64,000 nucleotides of DNA, from contig NC_092706.1 of NCBI RefSeq assembly GCF_964275005.1, forward strand, positions 4,729,113 to 4,793,112, written 5' to 3'. The position numbers and the translations under genes were made by a program. This stretch comes from Diadema setosum (lineage: Eukaryota; Echinodermata; Echinoidea; Diadematoida; Diadematidae). A model generated the notes under the pieces. It ran no database searches. It saw nothing but the letters and a program-made list of their open reading frames with translations, and was not told the DNA's origin. Each line of letters starts with the position of its first letter. Position 1 is the stretch's first letter. Below, piece by piece: positions 36,375 to 49,700 of the stretch.

Positions 36375-37964
36375 GTAAACATGAAAAATGTCTGCGAGTC
36401 AGACTAAACGACAGTCACTGCGGCCGAAAAATGTGGAAACAGTAGATTTCCACGACACCGTGTACTCAGAATATATTTCTTTGCTTGTTGCAATCGGATC
36501 ATAATGAAAAGTGTACATAGGTGTATAAAAACACCAACCTCCTTTCACCGAAAGAATCATGGTGAATGTGTCATGAAAGCAATATGCCAAGCATTTTTTT
36601 ATTATTATTTTAGAAAGAGGGGAGGAGGGTGTGTCATGTAGGAATGGATTTTTTTATTGATGAAGAAGATGATGACGACGACGACGATAATGATGATGAT
36701 CCACAGCATTTGTATAGCATCATATATCTGTTGTAGAAGAAAAAAATCCAAAATTATTGGACTGGGGTGTGGGGAAAAACATAATAGTGATAATGTAATG
36801 GTATATTATAGTATATAATAGAGAATTTATACAGTTAATAAAATTAATGTGAATATGATTGTTCTGGATGAGGAAAATAGATGATAGTGAGTAGCTGGGA
36901 TATATAAGATTGAATCTCAATTTGTACATAAATTGATGTTTTACATACATGAATAAGTGCATTGAACTCTGGTTACCTATTATGATGTTCATCGCCTGTC
37001 TATCACCATTCATCTGTCTTAGGATTATAAAAGTCCATTATCTCGCTTATTCTGTCTAAGAAGTCGAGTATGCATTTTTACAATTTGCTTCCTCATTATG
37101 AATCTTTTTCTGTTCCTACTTATGTCGCATATTCACTTTTTGTTTTTGTTTTGTTTTGAGTTTTGTTTTCAGTTCTGTGAATTTAGCTATACAGTGGGTC
37201 TTAAAATGGAATTTCAGTGCAGTTAGTCTGAAAAGAAGGAGAGAAATTTTCTTAGCACAACAATGAAGATTTGATCAAATTTGGATGAAAAAAAAGAAGC
37301 CACGACTTTTAAATTTTCTCTGTACAGGAGCACTTTGAACAGTCAATGAATATGTGTACAACAGGTGAGGTAATTATATGTCATTCCCTAACGACTTGCT
37401 AAAAGTTATAGGGCCTATACAGTAAGTTGTACATAAAATTGTGATATTTCCAGTTTATCATTCAAATGCATTACGTATTATGCCCCATTCTCAAATCCTA
37501 ATTCAACTCACCAATATTCTGAAGTTTTTCATCCAGGTGCAGGAATAATAATCATGTTTTACGCTTCATCAAGGGAAACATTGAATTTTCGTCATTTTTT
37601 TTTTTTGTACAGAATGATTAATGGAAAATTGTGAAGTAATGACATTACAATACTAGCTCAGTCATTTACACAGGGCCTATTATATTCATATTGGCCAAAA
37701 TATTCACCGTTGTTTTCATAATTCTCATCTCTCTTATTGTTTTTTTTTTTTCTTTTTATACAACCAGACACGTGTCAACCGGACTGGAATTCTATATGAA
37801 GGATCTATACTTGAATCGAGTCCTAACAAGACGTTTTGATTGGCTTATGCAGAATGCAATCTGCAAATTTCCAGTGAGAGAAGAACTCGATGTTCCCTCA
37901 CATCTTTTTATATAGAAACGTTATAGTCAAATCTGTCTATATAGCGGCCACCAGTGTTTATTGC

Positions 37965-38345
37965 CACTTGGCCTACTATCAGATGGTCTACTTCCCAGTT
38001 CGTCTATACGGCTAAACTCACTTGGTCTACTATCAATTGGATATTAAAATGCCCGTTTGGTCTCATCCTTACTTGGTCTAATGCCCAGTTTGGCTAATTA
38101 TCATTTCGTCTAATGACCAGGTCTCCTTGGAATTTTCCCCACTTTGTCTAATAGAATGTGGGTAAATAAATTAGACGAAATGGGCATAGCCCATCTGGAA
38201 GTAGACCAACTGATAATGAGGTTAAGTGGCAATTGGAGTAAATGGTTAACAGACGAAAAGGTTGTAGACCAAATGAGACTAGACCATGTGGGTTGAGACT
38301 AAATAGCTATTAGACGAAGTGGGAGTAGACCTAGTGATAGAAGCA
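37965..38345. repeat. Palindromic TAGAC-motif repeat element
   Basis: The left half repeats TTGGTCTA and TTCGTCTAAT motifs. The right half carries the reverse complements (TAGACCAA, ATTAGACGAA), so the whole is an imperfect foldback centred near 38155. It abuts and cuts off the LINE reverse transcriptase at about 38340. Motif spacing varies from roughly 15 to 30 bp. It may be a foldback transposon or a diverged inverted minisatellite. Confidence 0.6.
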
Positions 38346-40437
38346 TTGGTTATATCATTTGCATAGATAAGAAATAAAAGAGGACCTAAGATAGAACCTT
38401 GTGGTACTCCACAATTGATTGTTAATCTCCTGGAGGAACATGAATCAAAATCAACATATTGTTCACGGTTAATCGGTGAACCATGTAACAAGGGTATTCC
38501 TCGAACGCCATAATGTTTTAATTTTCGAATAAGAATTTTGTGATCAATAGTATCAAATGCCTTACTCAGGTTCATGAAAATTCCAATAATATATTCCTTA
38601 TTAATAAAAGCATCAATTATTTTGTCACAAATAATGGCGTAATCTGTAGAATGATTTTTCCTAAATCCGAATTGATTCGGAATAAGAATTTCATTTTCAT
38701 TTAAAAAAGAAAATAATCTTTTATAAGCAATTTTCTCTAAACTTTTTGATATGCTGGGGAGAAGGGATATTCGTGGGCGATAATTTTTTAGTTGTGTTTT
38801 TTTTTAATGGATGGGAATCACAATTTTCAGTGAGTTTGGGCAGCGGCCTGAATTGAGAGATAGGTTGATAATGTACTATAGTGGGTTGCGATGAAATTAA
38901 TAATCTGTTTAAGGAGATAAGCACTAAACCATCCTATAACACGAAGACTTGCTGCATTTGAGATCTTTTACGAAGGTAACTATTTTATGGTATGAAGTTG
39001 GTGAGAAAAAGAGATATACCAAGTGATTCAGAAAAACACTGCATAAATTATTACTATCGGTTACATTAACTGGAAGATGCTAAATTTGATCCTATATTAA
39101 TAAAATACTTATTAAAAGAATTGGCAATAACATTTGGGTTCGTAATTTCATATCCATTTTTAGAACAGGTGTTTTTTTTTTTTCATTTTCCAAAAGATCC
39201 TTAATTACCTTTCAAATTGAGGTTGTTTTGGGTCCTCTAGATTCAGTATTTTTTTGATAATACAATTTGCGTGACAATCGTATAATAGTAGTTGTTAATG
39301 AATTTCTGTACTTTTTATATCTATTAAAACATCTAAACGCGTGTGTAACGCTTTCCTGTATAAAATTTGCGCCTTTATCGATAACAAAATACCCTTGGTA
39401 ATCCATGGTCTGCGAGGCTTTCTCCTATTTTTTTTTCATTCGTATACATGGGATATATTCTTGTTATATATAAAAAAAGAAGCTTATTTATAAATAATTC
39501 GTACGAGCTGTTGACATCGGATTCACCGAAGACATCATCTCAAGACTCAACTGCCAAATCAGCAATTAATCTATCAATATTTTGTTGTGTTCTCTTCTGA
39601 TATATTCACATTATTTGTGCTTATTCGTGATACTATCAACCTTCTGAGAAATAACAAAATAGGAAGATGGTCAGATACATCAAAATATAAAATACTATTA
39701 AAATTTTCTGACTCACTGACATTGGAAAATACATTATCTATAAGAGTTTCAGAGTTGTTAACTTTTCTGGTTACTCTATTTATGTGAGGATGAAGACTAT
39801 TAGAGTGGACAGTGTATTCAATAACTTAAAACTGTTATCTAATTTACTTATTTGTGCTTATTCGTGATACTATCAACCTTCTGAGAAATAACAAAATAGG
39901 AAGGTGGTCAGATACATCTAAATATAAAATACTATTAAAATTTTCTGACTCACTGACATTGGAAAATATATTATCTATAAGAGTTTCAGAGTTGTTAACT
40001 ATTCTGGTTACTCTATTTATGTGAGGATGAAGACTATTAGAGTGGACAGTGTATTCAATAACTTAAAACTGTTATCTAATTTACAGGGTAAAATATCAAT
40101 GTTATAATCACGCATGAAATAACTATATCTATTTTCACGTGCCAATTTATTGAGAATATATTCTAATTTTTCTAAAAACAGATCTATTGAGCTGTTGAAT
40201 TATAAGGGGGTCTATAAACCACCGCAATAATCATATTTTTTGAAGTAGTACTTGTAAGCTCTACAAATATATTTTCAGTTCCTTCAGTGTATATATCATT
40301 TCTGTTTTTAAAAGTGAGAGAATCATGAACATATAGGGCGACACCTCCTCGTCTGAATCTGTGATCATTTCTTAAAATTTTATAACTATCGAAATTAAAA
40401 TGGTGTTTCAATATCATTAGTCTTTGACTTGCTAGGG
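38340..40437 (-). mobile_element. Decayed non-LTR retrotransposon (LINE) with endonuclease and reverse transcriptase remnants
   Basis: On the minus strand, 40437-40184 encodes an APE-type endonuclease fragment (RRGGVALYVHDSL, IIAVVYRPPYN). Around 38790-38340 lie reverse transcriptase blocks (NQFGFRKNHSTDYAI, LSKAFDTIDHKILIRKL, GVPQGSILGPLLFLIYANDI). The order and motifs fit the CR1/Jockey-type clade. The frame is broken in several places, the catalytic YADD reads YAND, and the 3' part is lost where the TAGAC palindrome begins. It is a dead, old copy. Confidence 0.85.
39611..40084. repeat. 237-bp tandem duplication inside the LINE remnant
   Basis: 39611-39847 is repeated directly as 39848-40084 with about four base differences and no gap. 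The duplication is therefore much younger than the LINE around it. Confidence 0.9.
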
Positions 40438-40529
40438 TTGGATCGGTTTAAAGACTAATTAATCATCAAAGTTGATTCATCATAACACTGAACATGACTT
40501 TGGGGAAGAATGATCAATCTTTATTTTTA

Positions 40530-40781
40530 ACACAGTGTAGAATCTATCTCCGGTTTCAGCGACCGAACATTTCTCCGGAAAGGGGGCGTTTTCTCGGTTA
40601 ATGCGAGAGTGTCATTAAAATCTCGTCATTTCACGAGGACAATAAACCAATATCAACATGTCAGCTACGCCGTTGTGAGCAAAAACTGGTGTTTCCATTG
40701 CGAGTACGGAGGCGGAAATTTTTGCTGTTCTCAGTGGTTGAAGCCCAGTGGAGCCGCTGACAACGGTCAAATGCTGGCAAA
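40530..40781 (+). promoter_or_regulatory. Likely promoter and 5' UTR of the NBEAL gene
   Basis: CpG-bearing sequence directly upstream of the NBEAL start codon, in otherwise AT-rich DNA. An upstream ATG at 40771 is out of frame with the main start and would overlap it, so it could lower translation (inference). No TATA box is evident. Confidence 0.4.
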
Positions 40782-43700
40782 ATGGGTTCTCAAGAACAGA
40801 TGTATGAGTTGTGGCTACATTATAGTACTAAGGTAAGCTTTAGATGTCTCGAAAACAAGCATTTCCGCATTCCCATGCTAGCTAGACGTTACACGTCGGG
40901 AAATTCAATCTTGCAGTACCACGGTAGGCGCTGTGGCAAAGCGAACGAGCCCCCCGAGGTTGGGTAGAGCTAGAGGCGGATCCGTGCCGTGTGTGTCCGA
41001 GTGTACACTGTACACAGCAGCATTGCTTTACATACAATCATGTTAAACGGCAATGACAGACTAGCTTCAAAATGTAGCTAAGGAGGTGTCAATTTCTTGT
41101 GTGCCCTGTCATGTCTGCTTGTGAATGTTGTGGTATCAATTTTCACTTGTGTGATTTTCCTTCTTTTCTTGGACACGTTGTAAAATACCCAAAATTTAAG
41201 CATTTTCACTTCAGTCCAATCAGATAAAAAGTAGCATGAATAGGGCCTACTAGGATAGTGTGATCATACTTCAGATTATAAATTAACATCTTCCCTAGAC
41301 CACATTCTAACACAACAGTATCAAAGACTTCATAGATTGGTAACAAGTGAAAGCAACCCAAGGATTTAGGGGTCATGCACAGTTAATGAGTCATATGACC
41401 TTTAACCCCATGGGCCATGGCCCTGTAGAGGACAAGCTGATATTATGCTGGTTAATACATGTAATGATGTATTTTTGGTGGACACCTGTCTGCCTGAGGC
41501 TGAGTATACTCGTACTCGGGCCTAGTCTGTAAAATTTAACTGGTTAAATCAAATGACACCTACGTTGGTGTACTGTACTTGTATTGTAGATTGCATAACA
41601 GCCACAGAATGGTAATTTACCAATAATCCTATGTTTCAACTTCACAATGTCAAACAATGCCCTCGACAGAAAGATCCGTCTGTCTGGAGGAGTCTTTTAT
41701 TTTTTTGACGTTATCGCTCTCCTAACCGTGAAGCCAGATGCAGTCTCCGTGGAACATTTCCCCGACGACCAGATACAGACCAATTTTTTTGTCAAACAAT
41801 GCCCAGGCTATGAACCAACTTCGACCATCCGGGCTTCATTGTATCAGCAATGTATTTTTATGCAATCGTTGCCATTGCTGTCGCTGGATGTGTGCAAAAA
41901 TTGCATACTACTGACTTAATAGTTTCATGCTACTTCATTGTACTCCTTTGTTGATCTGCCTACACAACCACACCTACAATTACAGAGACTCCAACCCCAA
42001 GCACCTTCTGATCTGGAGATTCTCCCGCCTGAACCCCTCGCAAACGGGAAACTCCAACGTGATGTGCGCAAAGCGCAAAGTCCCTTGGGTCATTATAGGG
42101 TTCTATAGATGCTCTCTCGTGCTATCTCAGGCTTATTTTCAACATACGATGGCACTAAGTAAGTAATAATTCAATGAATCAAATCATATATTTTGGCTTA
42201 ATAAAACTTGATTTCATATATCATGTGCAGATGCTATGCATGCATGTGTATTATGAAATTGATCGGCATCTACAAAACCATACAAGCGGGAGACACAGAG
42301 CCAGGGCGGGAGAAATGAAATCTCAAGCGGGAGAACGGGAGATTCTGTGAAAATGGGTTTTCGGCGGGAGATCTCCCGTCGAAAGCGGGAGAGTTGGAGT
42401 CTCTGCAATTATACCATGCATGTGTGCATGTTCTGCTGAAATTAGCCAGTCACCGTAGTGAATTCTCTGGGTATTCTTGCTTAATACTCCTGAACCACGT
42501 AAACTGTGGAACAAATGTGGTAATTTCCCCTTTGTGGATTTTATTTAATTTGTTTTTCTCGCTCTGCACACTCACAGAGCAACAAGAGGAGTGAAAGAGA
42601 GAGAGAGAAAAAAAAAACAAAACTTACAAACTAAAATTATGTGGGAAATTTTACTCTTCTGTAACATGTGCTATTATCAGCAACGAGAGTCATTTTGAGG
42701 TCCAAACTGTGCGTGATCCCTAAACCCCAGGATTTCCTAGCACAATTTTTTTAATGATGATGAAAATGATGATTATCATTGTTGTCATTGTTGTTGTTAT
42801 TATTATTATTATTATTGTTGTTATTATTATTATTATTATTGTTATTATTATTATTATTATTATTATTGTTATTATTATTATCATTATTATTATTATTATT
42901 ATTATTATCATTATTATTATTGTTATTATTATTATTATTATTATTATCATTATTATTATTATTATTATTATCATTATTATTATTATCATCATTATTATAC
43001 AATGTACTTGCCAGGCATTAAGATATGATGTAACAGTATAGTGTATTCAAATTCTATCACAGCTCTTACAAAAGACATCTATGTGCAAACACAAATGAAA
43101 TTAGTCATATTGTTACAACTGAATAATACCTGTGGTGTCTGATTGCCATTTAAATATTTTGAAGGATATCTGTCTCATTATTTGCATTTTCTTCTTCCAG
43201 TAAAATTTGTTTACACTAGGCATGGCCTAGAAATCACTCACTCATTCATTGTGAGAAAGGCAGTGAAGAAATGTTCAAATGAGTTAAAGGAACTGTACAG
43301 TACTGGTTGAGGTGGGGATTCATGATTATAACATTCCTAAGTGAGATAATCAGAAACCTCTTATATATATATGAAAGAGCATATAATTCTAAGAAAGATT
43401 CAACATTTATTTGTTGAAAATTGTTTTTCAAATGGCTGAGATATCCAAAAAATTGATAATAATAAAAGGCGACAGGCCACGCCTTTTATTAGGATAGCTT
43501 TGTTTCACCTTGTTTTGGATATCTCAGCCATTTCAAAACCGATTTTCATCAAATAAAACTTTTGATACCCCTTAGAATTGTATGCTCTTTGACATCTCAC
43601 AGAGTGGTTTCTGAATACAATACTGTATCTCACAAAATGTTAAAAGCTAAATCCTCACCTCAACCAGAACTGAACAGTCCCTTTAAGCTAGGATAGGAAG

Positions 43701-46700
43701 AGGTGATAAAAAATGTATAAAAAAAAAATCACCAAAACTTGATCAGAACTTTAAAGATTAGTGGAAATTATGTGACTGGGATGTTGCTCTTAATTGGCAA
43801 TATTTTCCTGGTGCATTACGTCCATTTGTATCTGTTGCATGTCGATGTGTGAGTGAGCATGTATCATGTGCTATAAAAATATTACTACAAATGTGCAGTA
43901 CATGTACATTGTAATTAATGTGGATACAATGTGTTTGTTGTAATAGCATTACAAACTGTTTTGGTTTTCATGTGGATGTGCCAATAAACATTACAATGAC
44001 AAATATTTTGTGGTACAGGTATGTCCTTGTTCAGTATTCCAGTTCTGAGAATTCTGAGAATATGTATACACTCATGTACACAAGTTTGTAAATAAATAAT
44101 TTCTACCACTTTTCAACGCGCTAATAACTCTCTATACATCTTAGCAATTTTATTGATACACCTGTAATGACATGGTAGCAGAATGACATCTTTTAGTACA
44201 TGTACTATGATAGACTGACCCCGTTTACAGTGCGGGGCTGGGCCGAGCCGCGGCCGAGCCGCGGCCGAGCCCAGCCTCAATTGCGAGGCCGGGCCCCGCA
44301 ATTTTGTCCGTTTACACTGCCGGGCTCGGCCGCGCTTTTGATTCAAACCTTTCAATATTTTGTCGTAGTGGCGCTCTGCTTGTAAACAAATGCAATTTGG
44401 TATTGTCTGGTTTTCAGACCCTTTGCCAAATGAATTCCTTGGCGACGAATTCGCCGTTCGGGCAAAGGCCTTTGCCGAAGGAAAGAATCCTTTGCAGGAC
44501 AAAACCACCTTAAACTATACTAGTTTTCGACGTTGAGGGGGTTAATATCCTGAATAGCGAAAGATACAGGCAGAGGGTTTGGAAGCCAGACTAAAATTGG
44601 CCGCGCAATTGGCCGCGCATTTGGCCCAGTTTGCGTTTACACCAAGAAAAGGCCGGGCTCGGCCGCGGCTCGGCTGCGGCCGAGACCACCTCCAGAGCGA
44701 GGCCAAATGCGAGGCCAATTTTGGCCTCGCATTTGGCCTTTTGCGCGTTTACACTGAAGCGGGGCTGGGCACGGCCGCGGCCGAGCCGCGGCCGAGCCGC
44801 GGCCGAGCCTCGCACTGTAAACGGGGTCTATGTTATTCTGCTACCATGTCATAATATGCTGTCACCATTTCAAATAGATGTGTCGGCAAGGAAAACAAAT
44901 AAAGTTAAATTATATGTAAGAAAGCTTTACATATCAGAAACTGTGTGAACCTGAGGACTACATTATACTGTATCTGTACACAGAATTCGGCCAACTCGAT
45001 CAGGGCTGGTCGCAAACCTAGATAGTGGTGGCTATAAACTAGTGTTGATATCCAGGATATGAGCGATATGATATCCTGTATTGCTTTTCTTTTCCATTTC
45101 ATTAGGTTTTGCTTATTTTTATTCATGTGCCTTTTGAAGTATCATATAATGCGATGTTTTCATGATGATAAAAAATGAAGCTCATACACTGTGCATGATA
45201 TCATATGAATATTATTTTATTTTAACCCGTTGAAGACGAGTCCCTAGAATACTTGGGCACGTTTCTGTTGGCAATGCGTGATAGCAAAATCAGTCCATCC
45301 TTAATGAGTTGACAAAAAATAAGGGCTGCAGTTGAGAATGACAAATGCATACAACAGGCAAAAAGAAGGGGCACACACATAAAGATCATATACATGTAAA
45401 CAAGGAGGTTCGAGAAATGGAGTCACAACAGTCTTATTTGCTTTGATCCCATGCTCGAAGCCGCCACTCAAAAATATTTAAAGTACAGTCAACTTCGGAT
45501 ACCTCGAATTCGTCGGGACCGAAGAAAATGGTTCGAGGTACGTGAAATTCGAGGTATGCGAAATTCGAGGTACGCGTACGTACGTCGAATTTTCTTCGAC
45601 TTATCCGACGTTTATCGATGTTCAACATGGTATCTGTTATAGTGCCTACCGATTGTTTGCATGCTTGTCAATTGGAATTGAATCGACTTTTATGTGAATG
45701 AATTGAATGAAAATCGGAATTGAAATCAAAATGTCAGAAATGAAGATTTTGGTGGCCCTATCGCGCCACCAAAAAAAGTCGGATGTTTGCCTTTACTTTT
45801 GAAAATGAACAGCGGTAACAATCTGCTCCGTAAGATACTAAAATAAATGTCGGATGTTTGCTCATACTTTTGGAAATGAAAAACGATAAGACTCAGCTCC
45901 GTATGGTGCTAAAACTAACGTCAGATATTTGATTTTGCGTTCGGAAATGATTAAGGACAACATTCGGCTCCGGAAGACGCTGAAATAAATGTCGAATATT
46001 TGCTTTGACGTTCGGAAATGAAAATCAATATTCAACTCCGTACGATGGTTAGATAAGTGTCGGATGTTTCCTTATACTTTCGAAAGGAAATAACAATAAC
46101 ATTCGGCTCCGGAAGATGCTGAAATAAATGTCAGATGATCGCTTTTATGTTCGGAAGTTCCAGTAACATTCTGCTCCATACGATGCTAAAATAGCTGTCT
46201 GATGTTTGCTTTTAAATTTCGAAATGAATAACAGTAACATTCAGCTGCGTTCAATGGTAAAATTAATGTTTGATGTTTGCTTTGACGTTCGGAAATGAGT
46301 AACAATAACATTCAACTCCTTACGATGATAAAATAAATGCTGGATGTTTGCTTTTACGATCGAAAGTAAATGGCAATAACATTCAGCTCCGGAAGATGCT
46401 AAAATACATATTGCTTTTACGTTTGGCATGTTTGAAAGTGAATAGCAGCACGTTCTGCCCCATATGATACTAAAAAAAAGTATTGGATATTTGCTATTAC
46501 ATTTCGAAATGAATAACGGTAATACTCAGCTACGTTTGATGGTAAAATAAACGTCTGATGTCAGCTTCGACGTTCAAAAATGAAAAACAGTAACATTCGG
46601 CTCCGTACGATGATAAAATAATATTGTCAGAATGATTCAATTAACTTTCGGAAGTGGACAGCAGTAAAATTCGGCTCCGTACGATGATAAAATAAATGTC

Positions 46701-49700
46701 GTATGTTTGAAATGAATAACGGTAATATTCTGCCTCGTACGATGCAAAAATAAATGACAGATTGTTGCTTTTACATTTGGAAATGATTAACGGTATTAAC
46801 CCACTCAGTTAGATGCTGAAACAAATAGCGGATGTTTGCTTTCACGTTTGGAAATGGATAAGGATAGCATTCAGCTCCGTAAGATGCTAAAATGAATGTC
46901 GGTTCTTTGCTTTTACATTTAAAAATGATTAACGGTAATATTCGGCTCCGTAAGGTGCTAACAGACTAATAAATGTTGGATGATTGCTTTTACAATAAGA
47001 AATGAATAACGGTAACTTTCGGCTCTTAACAATGCTAAAACAAATGTCGGATGCTAACAGATGTCGGCAAATGCTCCCACTTTTTCATTTCAAACGTAAG
47101 TTTTGACCTCCTGAATTTTTAGGTATCAACTTTTATAATAATCTATACGCCTATTTGCTAAATCTTAAAACACAAAATAAGATGATTGGATTTTCTGATT
47201 TTAATTTCGAGTAAATTCGACCACCAAAAAATAAAAATCAGTGATACTGGTGGCCCGATAAAAGTAGTGTGGAGCCCTGTTTATTCTATTCTTTATTATG
47301 CTCGGCCTATACTTCCACATCATATTCCACAATATTTTCGGGGCCATATTTTCATAATCGCATTGCTGGAAAAAAAAAAAAAATCAGTGCTTGCGTTCTC
47401 GGGGAAGAATAAATGAAACATACTTCGTGAAAGGCAAAAAAAAAAGTTAAAAAAGGGCACTACGCAGGAGATCGATGTTTGGACAGTGGACCGTGATTAA
47501 TGCCAAAGATATAACTGTCAACACCCAACACCTACGCAGGTGCGCCACGACGGATTAGAAATCTACGCGCGCGGTATGACTATCATGATCAAGAATTAAA
47601 ACACAGTGGTTAAAGAAAAGAAGATGATGGGCAGAGCGTAGTGCTATCGTAAGCACTCCATTGGCAAGGGTGCTATGTGCATACCGTGTACGTATGTAGG
47701 TAGGTGTTTGGGATTTTTCTTGTCAGCTGTGTACCGGGTATTTCTTTGGGCGCGCGATTGTTCTGGTCGGGAATATTTACAGTCAAGTGTGAAAAGATTT
47801 GTTACGTCTTCTTCGCTGTCCACGCGTGCTTAATCGGAGATGCTGAGTGATGTTGCAATTCGATTCGAGCTACATGCTGGGAAAAACAATAAGTTAATTA
47901 AGATCGGGGGCAGTAGATTTCACTTCGAGGTAACCGAACTTCGAGTTATTTCTTCGAGCTACGCGAATTTTAATACACGCAAACTCCATAGGAACAATCG
48001 GGACTTTCATTTTGCCCCCGAGGTAAGTGATATTCGGCTTATCCGACGTCGAGGTATCCGAAGTTGACTGTATGTGCCAAACAGGATCTGCCGCGCAGAT
48101 ACGAAGACAATTGACTCGTGTCTCATTGCATAATCACCAGCCACTTTCAAAGGATTATGTCTTTGTGATGGTAATTACTTTTCGCTATCCCTTCTTCTAT
48201 AAGATAAGTGGTACAGACACGAGGATGCGCAAGTAGAAATTGAGCAAAAAAATGCTGAAATAAAGACGAATAACTAGACTGGGCACTAATCTGATATATC
48301 TATCAATAAAGAATTATACTTGAAGATTATTCCATATCAGTTTCATTTGTGGAAATTAAGCGGAAAAGTGATAAAACTAGCTTTCCAGGATGGTACAGTT
48401 TTAAACATTTTCACATGATACAGCTCTGATTTACACTTTTGTGCAAATTTCTGGACGGGACTGACTTTTGTTTAACATGCTTTATCATTAAGTGAAATTT
48501 CATTTCATTTACATTGTAATAGATAAGTAAGCAAAATATGGTCAACATTATGAAAACGTTCAAAATGAATCTTCAGATTGCTCAGCAAGACAGCGGCGTC
48601 GAACATCGATCATCAAAAGCACAAGTGCACCTGTGGAATTCTTTTGTACATCAATAGAAATCTGACAACTGTTTGAATAATTACAGCCAGTTGGAACTCC
48701 ATGTATAAAACCTCCTTGATCATACACAGTAGAAACTGTGAACGCGAGGACTGTATGTAACTGTGTGCCTAAACCAGAGTCCTACATGTACCGGTATGTA
48801 CACACAGAGTTTGGCCAACTCGGTTTCAGCTGGTCCCAGTGCAACATACATGTAGTGTGCAATCCTTTGTCACATGCTCGCCTATAAAACAAAGCAGCTT
48901 GCCATCACAGTGCTACCCACTGGCGCATAGCAGGCCAGACTCTATACATGTACAGTATGATGCCTTTGGCCCAAACATTACAATAACCCCCTCAGGCAGA
49001 ACTGCCAACTCTCACGCATTGAGCGTGAGACTCACGCAATTCAACCAATTTTGACTGTCTCACTCTGATAAACGAAATCTCACGCTAAACTCCCAAAATG
49101 GAATGTACATGACTACAAAAATAAATATGTCTCTAAATTCTCTGATATTCCGAATTCATATGCCCAAGCCCAAAATTTCGAGATTTTCCTGCGCAGGTGT
49201 AAAGCTTAACCAATGATAATCGTTTTCGGTTCGCGCACAAAGACGAGCTATTGGATTACGATTGGTTTCTACCTATACCACGTGAGCGTAGCTTGTACTT
49301 TTGGCAAATTACAGTACATGTATGGCTATGACGTGTGCTTTACATCGCTTTACATACACTGACTGTGTACGTAGTACGTACGTACGTACGGCCGTACAGC
49401 AGGCCGCCAGGCGCTAGCCAGGAGGTCGCTCCGCTCCCTCGCAGTGTCTCACGGCAAACTCTCACTCAATGTTGGCAGCCCTGCCTCGGGACTACAAACT
49501 GTTAAATGCCATTGACATCTAGTGCAGCATTTTTGACATTGGTAGTGATAGAGTTAATGCAGAACAGGGATAAGGGCATGGGTTCAGACACAGATAACGC
49601 TTTATAACCTGAGGCCACAAATTTGATAAACTGGCACCTGTCATATATGCAATTGCTATCCACTTTTGTATATTCTATAGATGTGATAAAAAAATATAAT

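Larger units (their letters stand above)
36001..40781. other. Divergent intergenic interval between CNPPD1 and NBEAL
   Basis: The CNPPD1 start codon (36000) and the NBEAL start codon (40782) face away from each other across about 4.8 kb. A CpG-dense patch at about 36085-36165 probably marks the CNPPD1 promoter, and another at about 40530-40780 the NBEAL promoter. Between them lie a possible alternative exon (36306-36374), a GAT/GAC repeat (about 36660-36700), AT-rich DNA with no feature seen (36720-37960), a palindromic repeat and a decayed LINE. Confidence 0.6.

Noticed and set aside
41647-41919. Plus-strand ORF of 90 codons starting MSNNALDRKIRLSGG
   Set aside because: The first two thirds look somewhat protein-like, but nothing is recognised, it does not fit the NBEAL frame, and it abuts a MITE. 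Possibly a relic of an unknown element.
42752-43002. Overlapping poly-Ile, poly-Leu and poly-Asn ORFs
   Set aside because: All are produced by the TTA/TTG/TCA trinucleotide repeat.
44200-44854. Several ORFs rich in Arg, Ala and Pro on both strands
   Set aside because: They are by-products of the GC-rich palindromic blocks, not genes.
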